Source: Betaproteobacteria bacterium (GTDB lineage Bacteria > Pseudomonadota > Gammaproteobacteria > Burkholderiales > SG8-39). From it: a stretch of DNA of 32,522 nucleotides. This document shows positions 19,421 to 27,637 of the stretch, piece by piece. The notes under the pieces were generated by a model. It was not told the DNA's origin. It did no database searches and worked only from the letters and a program-made list of their open reading frames with translations. The first letter of the stretch is position 1. Each line of letters begins with the position of its first letter. Position numbers and translations under genes: made by a program. The DNA lies in the NCBI GenBank assembly GCA_004298325.1, contig SCUF01000319.1:1-32522 (forward strand). The letters run 5' to 3'.

Positions 19421-19434
19421 AGCTCACGTGAGCT
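19421..19434. promoter_or_regulatory. 14 bp perfect palindrome just upstream of a start codon
   Basis: AGCTCACGTGAGCT equals its own reverse complement; 8 nt before ATG at 19443. Confidence 0.45.
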
Positions 19435-19442
19435 TCACCTAA

Positions 19443-20714
19443 ATGCCGAAACCGATCTTCTTGCACAGCGGTTGGCGCTCCGGAAGCACCTATCTATGGA
19501 ACAAGTTCCGCCGAATTGACCGTTTCGTCGCCTTCTACGAACCCTTCAACGAGATCCTCGCGAGCGTCACTGCCGAACGCGCCCGTACACTGTCCACCCT
19601 GTCTTGGTCGGGCAGCAACCATCCGGAACTCGACCGCCCGTATTTCGCCGAGTATGGACCGCTGATTGACGTCGCCGGGGTTCGCGGATACCGCGAATCG
19701 TTCGCGCTAACCAACTATTTCCGCAACGACACCGATCTGGAAGATCAGCACGACTATCTTTCCGGGCTGCTTGATCACGCCGCGTCGGTCGGCAAGGTCG
19801 CCGTTTTGGGCTTCGTGCGCTCGGTTGGCCGCGTGCGGTGGCTCCGTCGGCGTTTTGACGCCGTGCACATTCTGCTGATCCGCGATCCGGTTCAACAATG
19901 GGCTTCGGGACACCTGCAGAGAATCCATCACGGCAATCCGTACTTTCACCTCATGCCTTACATGATCCTTGGACAGGCGCCGGAATGCGCGGCACGTGTC
20001 GGCGCTCGCGCGATTGCGCAGGACGAACCACTGGGTCAGCGCTTCAGCCGGCACCTGGACGCATTCGGTGCCGACCCGCCGGGCGAAAGCCTGCGGGTCT
20101 TCCTGCACTACCACCTTGCGACACATCTTGCCGCCTGTGATGGCTGCGATCTCGTCGTCGACATCGACCTGCTGTCACAGGATCCCGTGTATCGCGCGCA
20201 AATCGAGACGGAACTGGATGCCCTGACGGATACCCGTTTTGATTTTTCCGATGCGCACGTCGGCCGACACGATCTCGGCGCGCTGGGCATGCGTCTGACG
20301 CGCACGCTCGACGAATTTCTGCGGCTTCATGCAGCCCCGCATGCCCGCGAGCGCGCGCGACGTGCGGACACGTCGCGAGCCGCCGGAACCATCATGGACA
20401 AGATGAGTGCCTCGCTACTGGCTGCCGCGCTCGAATGCGGTGTCCCCTCATCGGGCGCCGCGGATCAGGCCCGAGCATCGTGCGATCCCGGGGATTGCGT
20501 GGAGGCACTCGCGTCGGCGCTGAATGAAATCCAGACTCGGCGCACGGAACTTGAGTTTGCAGACGCGCACGTCGCCGCGCTGCAACAGAAAGCCGCAGCG
20601 CTGGAGCAGGGCCTGGCGGCGATCCATGCATCCTCGTCCTGGCGTATCACGGCGCCGCTGCGCGCTCTGGCCGAAGCGGCGCGCAACTTGACCCGGCGAA
20701 GCGACGACCGATAG
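19443..20714 (+). CDS. Sulfotransferase-like protein with C-terminal coiled-coil and WRITAPLR tail
   Basis: N-terminal PAPS-type loop KPIFLHSGWRSGSTYLWNKF; RDPVQQWASG resembling the 3'-phosphate-binding motif; C-term EIQTRRTELEFADAHVAALQQKAAALEQGLAAIHASSSWRITAPLRALAEA. Confidence 0.75.
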   Translation: MPKPIFLHSGWRSGSTYLWNKFRRIDRFVAFYEPFNEILASVTAERARTLSTLSWSGSNHPELDRPYFAEYGPLIDVAGVRGYRESFALTNYFRNDTDLEDQHDYLSGLLDHAASVGKVAVLGFVRSVGRVRWLRRRFDAVHILLIRDPVQQWASGHLQRIHHGNPYFHLMPYMILGQAPECAARVGARAIAQDEPLGQRFSRHLDAFGADPPGESLRVFLHYHLATHLAACDGCDLVVDIDLLSQDPVYRAQIETELDALTDTRFDFSDAHVGRHDLGALGMRLTRTLDEFLRLHAAPHARERARRADTSRAAGTIMDKMSASLLAAALECGVPSSGAADQARASCDPGDCVEALASALNEIQTRRTELEFADAHVAALQQKAAALEQGLAAIHASSSWRITAPLRALAEAARNLTRRSDDR

Positions 20715-20742
20715 CACAGGGATAGCCAGCACAGGGAGAGCC
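20713..20742. repeat. 15 bp tandem direct repeat, one mismatch
   Basis: AGCACAGGGATAGCC (20713-20727) followed directly by AGCACAGGGAGAGCC (20728-20742). Confidence 0.8.
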
Positions 20743-20758
20743 GCCGTGGCGGCTTCCC
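20734..20758. terminator. Hairpin at a convergent gene junction, possible bidirectional terminator
   Basis: GGGA-(G bulge)-AGCCGC-CGTG-GCGGCT-TCCC; 10 bp with one bulge; no U-tract. Confidence 0.5.
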
Positions 20759-20781
20759 GCGCACGCCGCGGCAGCGCCAGG

Positions 20782-21591
20782 TCAGGGTCGCGAGATCGGT
20801 TGCCGTAACATTGCAGACCCGCCCGCCCCGGGCGAGGCGTCCAAGGGCACCCATGGGCCGGCTTCATGTTGCTCGATCGCCGCGGGGGAAACTTCACTGA
20901 TCTGTCCGTGGTCGAGCCAGAAGATGCGATTGCAGATATCGCCCAGCAGTCGGCGGTCGTGCGACGCGACTACCAGGATGGCGGAGCGCTCGAGCAGCGC
21001 CTCCATGCGTTCGCGCGCCTTGGGCCGGAATTCGGCGTCGCCGACGCTGAGCCATTCGTCCATGATCACGATATCGGCATCGACCGCAGTAGAGACCGCG
21101 AAGGCGAGGCGAAGCTGCATGCCACTCGAGTACGTACGCACCGGCATGTACAGATAGTCGCCGAGCTCGGTAAAGCGCGCGATATCCCCGGCGCGCTCGC
21201 GGATCTCGTCCCGGGTGAGCCCCATGTAGAGCCCGCGTAACATGATGTTCTCGTAGCCTGTGGCATCGAGATCCACGCCGACGAACAACTCGAGCAGCGT
21301 CGCCACGCGCCCGTTGACCGCAAGCGTGCCGCCGACCGGCTCGTAGATTCCGGCCAGTGCACGCAGCAGCGTGGTCTTGCCGGCGCCATTGTGGCCCATC
21401 AGTCCGACGCGGTCGCCGGGGCGGATCTCGAACGAAACCCCGTCCAGCGCCCTCACTGCCACACGATTGCCGGAATCGCGCGCAATGCGCCCGCCGGTGG
21501 TGGCATGGATGATCTGCTTCTTGAGCGAGCGGTGCGCGGTGTCGTAGATCGGGAACTCCACCACCACGTCGCGGGCGATGATGTGCGCCAT
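20782..21591 (-). CDS. wzt: Polysaccharide ABC transporter ATP-binding protein, Wzt/KpsT-like, short form
   Basis: VRALDGVSFEIRPGDRVGLMGHNGAGKTTLLRALAGIYEP (Walker A)...YSSGMQLRLAFAVSTAVDADIVIMDEWLSVGD (signature, Walker B). 269 aa. Confidence 0.92.
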   Translation of the reverse strand: MAHIIARDVVVEFPIYDTAHRSLKKQIIHATTGGRIARDSGNRVAVRALDGVSFEIRPGDRVGLMGHNGAGKTTLLRALAGIYEPVGGTLAVNGRVATLLELFVGVDLDATGYENIMLRGLYMGLTRDEIRERAGDIARFTELGDYLYMPVRTYSSGMQLRLAFAVSTAVDADIVIMDEWLSVGDAEFRPKARERMEALLERSAILVVASHDRRLLGDICNRIFWLDHGQISEVSPAAIEQHEAGPWVPLDASPGAGGSAMLRQPISRP

Positions 21592-21593
21592 CG

Positions 21594-22391
21594 TCAGAGC
21601 CAGTACGCGAGGCGGTGGCGAAAGCGCGCGAACACCGCCAGGGCGAGCGCCGAGCCCGCCAGCGCGATCGCCAGCGCGACGCCGAACGAAACGAGCGGCA
21701 CCCGGCCGTCGAGCACCGGCGCACGGAACATTTCCATGAAATGGTGCACCGGGTTGAAGGCCGCAACCCAGCCGCGGTTGCCGAGGATCTCCGGCAGCCA
21801 GATCACCGGCGAGACGAAGAACACGAGCTGCAGCAGGCTGCTGATGATCGGCGGGACGTCACGAAAGCGCGTGCACACCGTGGCGAGCAGCAGCGCGGCC
21901 CAGAAGCAGTTCCACGCCAGCAGCGCAAGGGACACCGGCAGGACCAGCAGCGCCCAGCCGGGAGTCACCCCCGCCACCAGCATCACCGCCGGCACGATCG
22001 CGAAATTGTGCAGGAAGATGACCGCGTTGCGGCACAGCATGCGGCTGACGTGCGCGCTGAACGGCATGCGGATCTGCTTGATCACCGATTCGGCCTCGAC
22101 GAACACCAGGCACGCCTCGTTGAGCGAAGTCTGGATCATCACCCAGACGATGAAGCCGATGGCGACGAACGGCAGAAAGCGCACCAACGTCTGGCCGAAG
22201 AATTTCGAGTAGAGAAAGCCGATCGCCCCAACGAAAATCGCGGTGCTCAGAGTGAGCCAGAATGGCCCGAGCAGCGAGCGCCGGTAGCGCTGCCGGATGT
22301 CGTGCCAGCCGAGGTATCCCCAGAGATCGACCGCGAGCAGGCCGTGCCTCAGGTCGTCGAGGCTGCGCCGCAGACGATCGCCGCCGTCCAC
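21594..22391 (-). CDS. wzm: Polysaccharide ABC transporter permease, Wzm/KpsM-like
   Basis: DLWGYLGWHDIRQRYRRSLLGPFWLTLSTAIFVGAIGFLYSKFFGQ...LPFVAIGFIVWVMIQTSLNEACLVFVEAESVIKQIRMPF; ABC-2 permease. GTG start inferred at 22391, 2 bp after the rmlD stop. Confidence 0.92.
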   Translation of the reverse strand: MDGGDRLRRSLDDLRHGLLAVDLWGYLGWHDIRQRYRRSLLGPFWLTLSTAIFVGAIGFLYSKFFGQTLVRFLPFVAIGFIVWVMIQTSLNEACLVFVEAESVIKQIRMPFSAHVSRMLCRNAVIFLHNFAIVPAVMLVAGVTPGWALLVLPVSLALLAWNCFWAALLLATVCTRFRDVPPIISSLLQLVFFVSPVIWLPEILGNRGWVAAFNPVHHFMEMFRAPVLDGRVPLVSFGVALAIALAGSALALAVFARFRHRLAYWL

Positions 22392-22393
22392 GG

Positions 22394-23260
22394 TCAGCCC
22401 TGCCCGTGATCCGCCAGGCACAGGCGCACACCCACCTGCCATGGCGGCAGCGCGAGGCCGAAGCGCTCGTGCAGGCGCCGCGTCGACAGCCGCGAGTTGC
22501 GGGGTCGCGCCGCCGCAGTGGGATATTCGCTCGTCGCAATCGGCTCGATGCGCGGCACAGGCGGCGCCGACTCGAAAATCGCCTGCGCGAAACCGAACCA
22601 GTTGGCCTCGCCCCGGGCGCACAGGTGAAGGACCCCGTTCACCGCCTCCGTGCGCCCGGGCTTCACGGCGGCGATCAGATAGCCGGTTGCATCGGCGATG
22701 TTGCGCGCCCACGTTGGCGCGCCGAACTGGTCGTCGACGACGCGCACCGACTCGCGCTCGCGCGCGAGCTTGAGCATGGTGAGGAGGAAATTCCGGCCGC
22801 GCGCGGCGTACACCCAGCTCGTGCGCAGCACGAGCCAGCGACCGCCGACCGCGGCGATCGCCCGCTCGCCCGCGAGCTTGCTGCGGCCGTAGGCGTTGAT
22901 CGGATGGGGCGCGTCATCTTCCGTGTAGGGTCGCTCGCCCGAACCGTCGAACACGTAGTCCGTGGAGTAATGCACCAGCAACGCCCCCAGCCGCTTCGCC
23001 TCCTCGGCCAGTATCCCCGGCGCCGCGCCGTTGACGCGCATCGCGAGCTCCGGCTCCGACTCGGCCTTGTCCACCGCCGTGTACGCCCCCGCGTTGACGA
23101 TGACCTCCGGTTTCGCTTCGCGCACGACGCGCCGGATCGCGTCGGGATCCGCCAGATCGAGCGTTGCGCGATCGGTCGCGATCACCTCGCCGAGCGGCGC
23201 GAGCGAGCGTTCGAGCTCCCAGCCGACCTGCCCGTTGCGCCCGGTCAGCAGAATCCTCAC
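22394..23260 (-). CDS. rmlD: dTDP-4-dehydrorhamnose reductase
   Basis: VRILLTGRNGQVGWELERSLAPLGEVIATDRATLDLADPDAIRRVVREAKPEVIVNAGAYTAVDKAESEPELAMRVNG...YGRSKLAGE. GTG at 23260 overlaps the rmlC stop. Confidence 0.96.
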   Translation of the reverse strand: MRILLTGRNGQVGWELERSLAPLGEVIATDRATLDLADPDAIRRVVREAKPEVIVNAGAYTAVDKAESEPELAMRVNGAAPGILAEEAKRLGALLVHYSTDYVFDGSGERPYTEDDAPHPINAYGRSKLAGERAIAAVGGRWLVLRTSWVYAARGRNFLLTMLKLARERESVRVVDDQFGAPTWARNIADATGYLIAAVKPGRTEAVNGVLHLCARGEANWFGFAQAIFESAPPVPRIEPIATSEYPTAAARPRNSRLSTRRLHERFGLALPPWQVGVRLCLADHGQG

Positions 23261-23802
23261 GCGTAGGTCTCGGCCTCGGCGAGCGGCCGGCCGCGACGGT
23301 CCTTGTCGGTCATGATCGCCTCGCCGGCGAGCGGCCAGGGGATCGCCAGCACGGCGTCGTTCCAGAGCAGGGTGCGCTCGTGCTCGGGCGCGTAGTAGTC
23401 CGTGGTCTTGTATTGCACTTCCGCGGCCTCCGAGGTCACCACAAAGCCGTGCGCGAAGCCGGCCGGAATCCACGCCATGCGTTTCGTATCCGCCGAGAGC
23501 TCGAACGACACCCAGCGTCCGAAGCTGGGCGAAGCGCGCCGCAGGTCCACCGCCACGTCCCAGATCTCGCCCAGCGTCACGCGCACCAGTTTTCCCTGCG
23601 GCTGGCGCAGCTGGTAATGCAGCCCGCGCAGCACGTCTCGGACCGAGCGCGAGTGGTTGTCCTGCACGAATTCGACGTCGATCCCGGTCGCCCCGGCGAA
23701 GGCGCGCCGGTTGTAGGACTCGAAAAAGAACCCCCGCGCGTCGCCGAACACCCTGGGCTCGAGCAGCAGAACGTCCGGGATCGCGCTGGGCGTGACCTGC
23801 AT
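23257..23802 (-). CDS. rmlC: dTDP-4-dehydrorhamnose 3,5-epimerase
   Basis: IPDVLLLEPRVFGDARGFFFESYNRRAFAGATGIDVEFVQDNHSRSVRDVLRGLHYQ...GKLVRVTLGEIWDVAVDLRRASPSFG. Confidence 0.97.
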   Translation of the reverse strand: MQVTPSAIPDVLLLEPRVFGDARGFFFESYNRRAFAGATGIDVEFVQDNHSRSVRDVLRGLHYQLRQPQGKLVRVTLGEIWDVAVDLRRASPSFGRWVSFELSADTKRMAWIPAGFAHGFVVTSEAAEVQYKTTDYYAPEHERTLLWNDAVLAIPWPLAGEAIMTDKDRRGRPLAEAETYA

Positions 23803-24677
23803 CAGTACAGCTTCTCCGAAAGCACGCGCAGCAGGTATTCGCCGTAGCCGCTCTTCGCGAGCGGCCGCGCCAGCGCCGCCAGCCGCGGCGCGTCGATGTA
23901 GCCCATGCGGAAGGCGATCTCCTCGGGGCAGGCGACCTTGAGCCCCTGGCGCTTTTCGATCGTCTCGATGAACTGCGAGGCCTCCAGGAGCGATTCGTGG
24001 GTCCCGGTGTCGAGCCAGGCGAAACCGCGGCCCATGGTCAGCACCTCGAGCTCGCCCCACTCGAGGTAGCGGCGGTTGACGTCGGTGATCTCGAGTTCGC
24101 CGCGCGCCGAGGGCTTCAGCCCCGCCGCGATTTCGAGCACCCGGTTGTCATAGAAATACAGTCCCACCACCGCGTAACGCGACTTCGGCTGGCCGGGTTT
24201 CTCCTCCAGGCTCACCGCCTTGCCGCCGGCATCGAACTCGACCACGCCGTAGCGCTGGGGGTCCTTGACCGGATAGGCGAAGACGGTGGCGCCGCGCTTT
24301 CGGGCCGCCGCCCGCGCCAGCAATCCCGTGAGCTCATGGCCGTAGAAAACGTTGTCGCCCAGGATCAGCGCCACCGGGTCGCGGCCCACGAAATCGCGTC
24401 CGATGACGAACGCCTGCGCAAGCCCGCCGGGTGAGGGCTGCACCGCGTACCGGAGCCGCAGGCCCCACTGGCTGCCGTCCCCCAGGAGTTCCTCGAAGCG
24501 GGGCGTGTCCTGCGGCGTGGAGACGAGGAGGATTTCGCGGATGCCGGCGAGCATCAGCGTCGTCAGCGGGTAGTACACCATCGGTTTGTCGTAGACGGGC
24601 AGGAGCTGCTTCGACACCACCTGCGTCACGGGATGCAGCCGGGTGCCGGAGCCACCGGCGAGCACGATGCCCTTCAT
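23802..24677 (-). CDS. rmlA: Glucose-1-phosphate thymidylyltransferase
   Basis: [90 protein letters not shown]. Confidence 0.98.
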   Translation of the reverse strand: MKGIVLAGGSGTRLHPVTQVVSKQLLPVYDKPMVYYPLTTLMLAGIREILLVSTPQDTPRFEELLGDGSQWGLRLRYAVQPSPGGLAQAFVIGRDFVGRDPVALILGDNVFYGHELTGLLARAAARKRGATVFAYPVKDPQRYGVVEFDAGGKAVSLEEKPGQPKSRYAVVGLYFYDNRVLEIAAGLKPSARGELEITDVNRRYLEWGELEVLTMGRGFAWLDTGTHESLLEASQFIETIEKRQGLKVACPEEIAFRMGYIDAPRLAALARPLAKSGYGEYLLRVLSEKLY

Positions 24678-25741
24678 GCCACGTCCCGCTGCGAATAATT
24701 GGTTTCGACCCAGTCGCGGTAGGCACCGCTCGTCACTTCGTGGACCCAGGCCTGGTGCTCGAGATACCAGCGCACGGTCTTTCGCAGCCCCGATTCGAAA
24801 CTCTCCGCCGGCTGCCAGCCGAGCTCGCGCCCGATTTTCGTGATGTCCATGGCGTAGCGGCGGTCGTGGCCCGGACGGTCGGCGACGAAGCCGATGAGCT
24901 CGGCGTAAGGACCCGCGGCCCGCGGCCGCGCCTCATCCAGGGCCGCGCACAGCAGCTGCACGACGTCGAGGTTCTTCATCTCGCAACGGCCGCCGATGTG
25001 GTAGCTGTCGCCCGCGCGACCCCTGGCCAGCACTTCGCGAATCGCGGCGCAGTGATCGAGCACATAGAGCCAGTCGCGCACGTTCTGGCCGTCGCCGTAC
25101 ACCGGCAGGGGCTTGCCGGCGAGCGCATTGTGGATCATGAGCGGCAGGAGCTTTTCGGGAAGCTGGTAGGGGCCGTAGTTGTTCGAGCAGTGGGTGGTGA
25201 GTGTCGGCAGGCCGTAAGTGTGGTGATACGCCCGGACCAGGTGGTCGGACCCCGCCTTGGACGCACTGTAGGGACTGTTCGGCGCGTAAGGCGCGGTTTC
25301 CGTGAACGCGGGATCCTGCGCACCGAGCGAGCCGTACACCTCGTCGGTCGAGACGTGCAGGAAGCGGAACGCGCGCCGCTCGGCCTCGGGCAGACCGCTC
25401 CAGTAGGCGCGCGCCTCCTCCAGCAGGCAGAAGGTGCCGACCACGTTGGTCTGCACGAATTCGCCCGGCCCGTGGATCGAACGGTCGACGTGGCTCTCGG
25501 CGGCGAAATGCACGATCGCGCGCGGCCGGTGGCGCGCGAGCAGCGACCGGACCAGGGCGCGATCGCCGACGTCGCCGCGTACGAACGCGTGGCGCGCGTC
25601 GCTGCGCAGCGCCTCCAGGTTGCGCAGGTTGCCGGCATACGTCAGCTTGTCCAGATTGACCACCGGCTCGCCGGTGACGGCGATCGCCTGCAGCACGAAA
25701 TTGGCGCCGATGAAGCCCGCGCCGCCGGTCACCAGCAGCAT
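24674..25741 (-). CDS. rmlB: dTDP-glucose 4,6-dehydratase
   Basis: [45 protein letters not shown]...[15 protein letters not shown]...[37 protein letters not shown]. Confidence 0.98.
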   Translation of the reverse strand: MLLVTGGAGFIGANFVLQAIAVTGEPVVNLDKLTYAGNLRNLEALRSDARHAFVRGDVGDRALVRSLLARHRPRAIVHFAAESHVDRSIHGPGEFVQTNVVGTFCLLEEARAYWSGLPEAERRAFRFLHVSTDEVYGSLGAQDPAFTETAPYAPNSPYSASKAGSDHLVRAYHHTYGLPTLTTHCSNNYGPYQLPEKLLPLMIHNALAGKPLPVYGDGQNVRDWLYVLDHCAAIREVLARGRAGDSYHIGGRCEMKNLDVVQLLCAALDEARPRAAGPYAELIGFVADRPGHDRRYAMDITKIGRELGWQPAESFESGLRKTVRWYLEHQAWVHEVTSGAYRDWVETNYSQRDVA

Positions 25742-25743
25742 GC

Positions 25744-26850
25744 CTAGGCCTTCGCGGTGCGCGGATCGGAGGCGCGCGCCGCGGCCTCGATGATGCGGTC
25801 CTGGTCGGCGCGCGAGAGATACGGATGCATCGGCAGGCTGATCACTTCGCGCGCCAGCTGCTCCGCATTCGGGCAGGCCGCGCCGCGGGCGAGCGCGGCA
25901 TAGGCCGGCTGCTGGTTCAATGCCAGCGGGTAATGCACCGCGGTCGGCACGCCCATCTCCTTCAGGCGCGCCTCGAACGCGGGACGATCGAGCGCACGCA
26001 CCGTGTACTGCGCATAGGCGCTGGTGCGGTCGGGCTTGACGCGCAGCGTCGCCATGTGGCGCGAGAGCCGGGCGGTGTAATGGTTGCCGACCTCGATGCG
26101 GCGCTCGAGCTCCCAATCGAAGCGCTTGAGCTTGGCGAGCACCACCGCGCACTGGATCGAGTCCATGCGCCCCCCCACGCCGATCCGCGTGTGCACGTAG
26201 CGCCTCTCCTGGCCATGGATGCGGATCTCGCGCATCGCCTTGGCGAGCGCGTCGTCGGCCGTGAAGATCGCGCCGCCGTCGCCATAGCAGCCGAGCGGCT
26301 TGGAGGGAAAGAAGCTGGTGCAGCCGATGGTCGAGAGGTTGCCGCTTTTCGCGCCCTTGTAGGTTGCGCCGAAGCTCTGCGCGGCGTCCTCGATCACCGG
26401 CAGGCGGTACTTGGCCGCGACGGCGTTGATCTCGTCCATGTCCGCGGGCTGGCCGTACAGCGCCACCGGCATGATCGCGCGCGTGCGCGGCGTGATCGCC
26501 GCCTCGATCCGCCGGGCCTCGATATTGCCGGTGTCTTCCTCCACGTCCACGAACACGGGCGTGGCGCCCAGCAGCACCACCATCTCCGCCGTGGCGACGA
26601 AGGTGAACGGGGTCGTAATCACCTCATCGCCCGGCTTCACGCCGAGCGCCATGAGCGCGATCAGCAACGCTTCGGTGCCCGAAGCCACCGTGATGCAGTG
26701 CTTGGCGCCGGTGTAGGCGGTGAGCCGGTCCTCCAGCTCGCGGACTTCCGGCCCCAGGATGTACTGGCCGTGGTCGAGCACCACCTGGATGCGCGCGTTG
26801 ATGATGTCGCGCATCTGCGCGTACTGCGACTTGAGGTCGATGAAGTCCAT
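25744..26850 (-). CDS. DegT/DnrJ/EryC1/StrS aminotransferase, WbpE/WlbC-like
   Basis: [89 protein letters not shown]...[15 protein letters not shown]...[16 protein letters not shown] (PLP lysine). Confidence 0.95.
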   Translation of the reverse strand: MDFIDLKSQYAQMRDIINARIQVVLDHGQYILGPEVRELEDRLTAYTGAKHCITVASGTEALLIALMALGVKPGDEVITTPFTFVATAEMVVLLGATPVFVDVEEDTGNIEARRIEAAITPRTRAIMPVALYGQPADMDEINAVAAKYRLPVIEDAAQSFGATYKGAKSGNLSTIGCTSFFPSKPLGCYGDGGAIFTADDALAKAMREIRIHGQERRYVHTRIGVGGRMDSIQCAVVLAKLKRFDWELERRIEVGNHYTARLSRHMATLRVKPDRTSAYAQYTVRALDRPAFEARLKEMGVPTAVHYPLALNQQPAYAALARGAACPNAEQLAREVISLPMHPYLSRADQDRIIEAAARASDPRTAKA

Positions 26851-26895
26851 GGCAGGTCCTTGCCTGTGCGCTGCGGTCGCGAGTCGGCGATTATC

Positions 26896-27609
26896 TCACC
26901 GCGAGAGGTAAAGCACGTGCTTGCGCATGAGGCTGAAGTCGAGGGCAAACCCCTGCGCGATGAGCCCGCCGAGCAGTTTCGACAGCGTCGCGCTGGAATG
27001 GATTGCGGGATGCGTCTCGACGCAGATCTTGCGCACGCCGGTGAGGTCCGCGGTCTCGAAGAATTCCACCTCGCCGCCCTCAATGTCGACGATGAGGAAG
27101 GTCGGACGCACGCGGCGCAGCTCGGCATTGAGGTCGGCCTGCGGCACGCGGATGGTCCGCGCGCTGTCCGAGCCCTGCAGCGCCGAGGAAGCCCAGAACT
27201 CGGGCTCGACGTGAAACTCGCGCTCGCCCGCGCCGCGGGCCAGCAGCACGTTGCGCACCTGCGGCGCAACGCCGTTGGCCTTGTGCGTGGCGGCGATCAG
27301 GTCCATCAGCGCCGGATTGGCTTCGTAGGCAAAAACGCGCTCGCTGCCGATGTGCTTGGCGCAGTAGGCGGAGAGAAAGCCGATGCCGGCGCCCACCTCC
27401 ATCACCACGTCGTCGGGCGAAAGGCGCTTGGCAACGATCTCGATTTCCTTGTCCTCGTATTCGCTGAAGAAGATCTGCCTGCGGATGCCGGCCGAAATGC
27501 CGGCCCCCTCGGTCGGCAGCAGCACGCCGTGGTTGTCGACCCAGTGCGGCACGTGCACCCGCCACAGCAGCTTCTTGATGCGCCGCGCGGTGCGGCCACG
27601 CTTTCGCAT
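26896..27609 (-). CDS. FkbM-family methyltransferase
   Basis: IFFSEYEDKEIEIVAKRLSPDDVVMEVGAGIGFLSAYCAKHIGSERVFAYEANPALMDLI...FLIVDIEGGEVEFFE. Confidence 0.9.
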   Translation of the reverse strand: MRKRGRTARRIKKLLWRVHVPHWVDNHGVLLPTEGAGISAGIRRQIFFSEYEDKEIEIVAKRLSPDDVVMEVGAGIGFLSAYCAKHIGSERVFAYEANPALMDLIAATHKANGVAPQVRNVLLARGAGEREFHVEPEFWASSALQGSDSARTIRVPQADLNAELRRVRPTFLIVDIEGGEVEFFETADLTGVRKICVETHPAIHSSATLSKLLGGLIAQGFALDFSLMRKHVLYLSR

Positions 27610-27637
27610 GTTGGCGCCTCCCCGTGAATGCGCTGGC

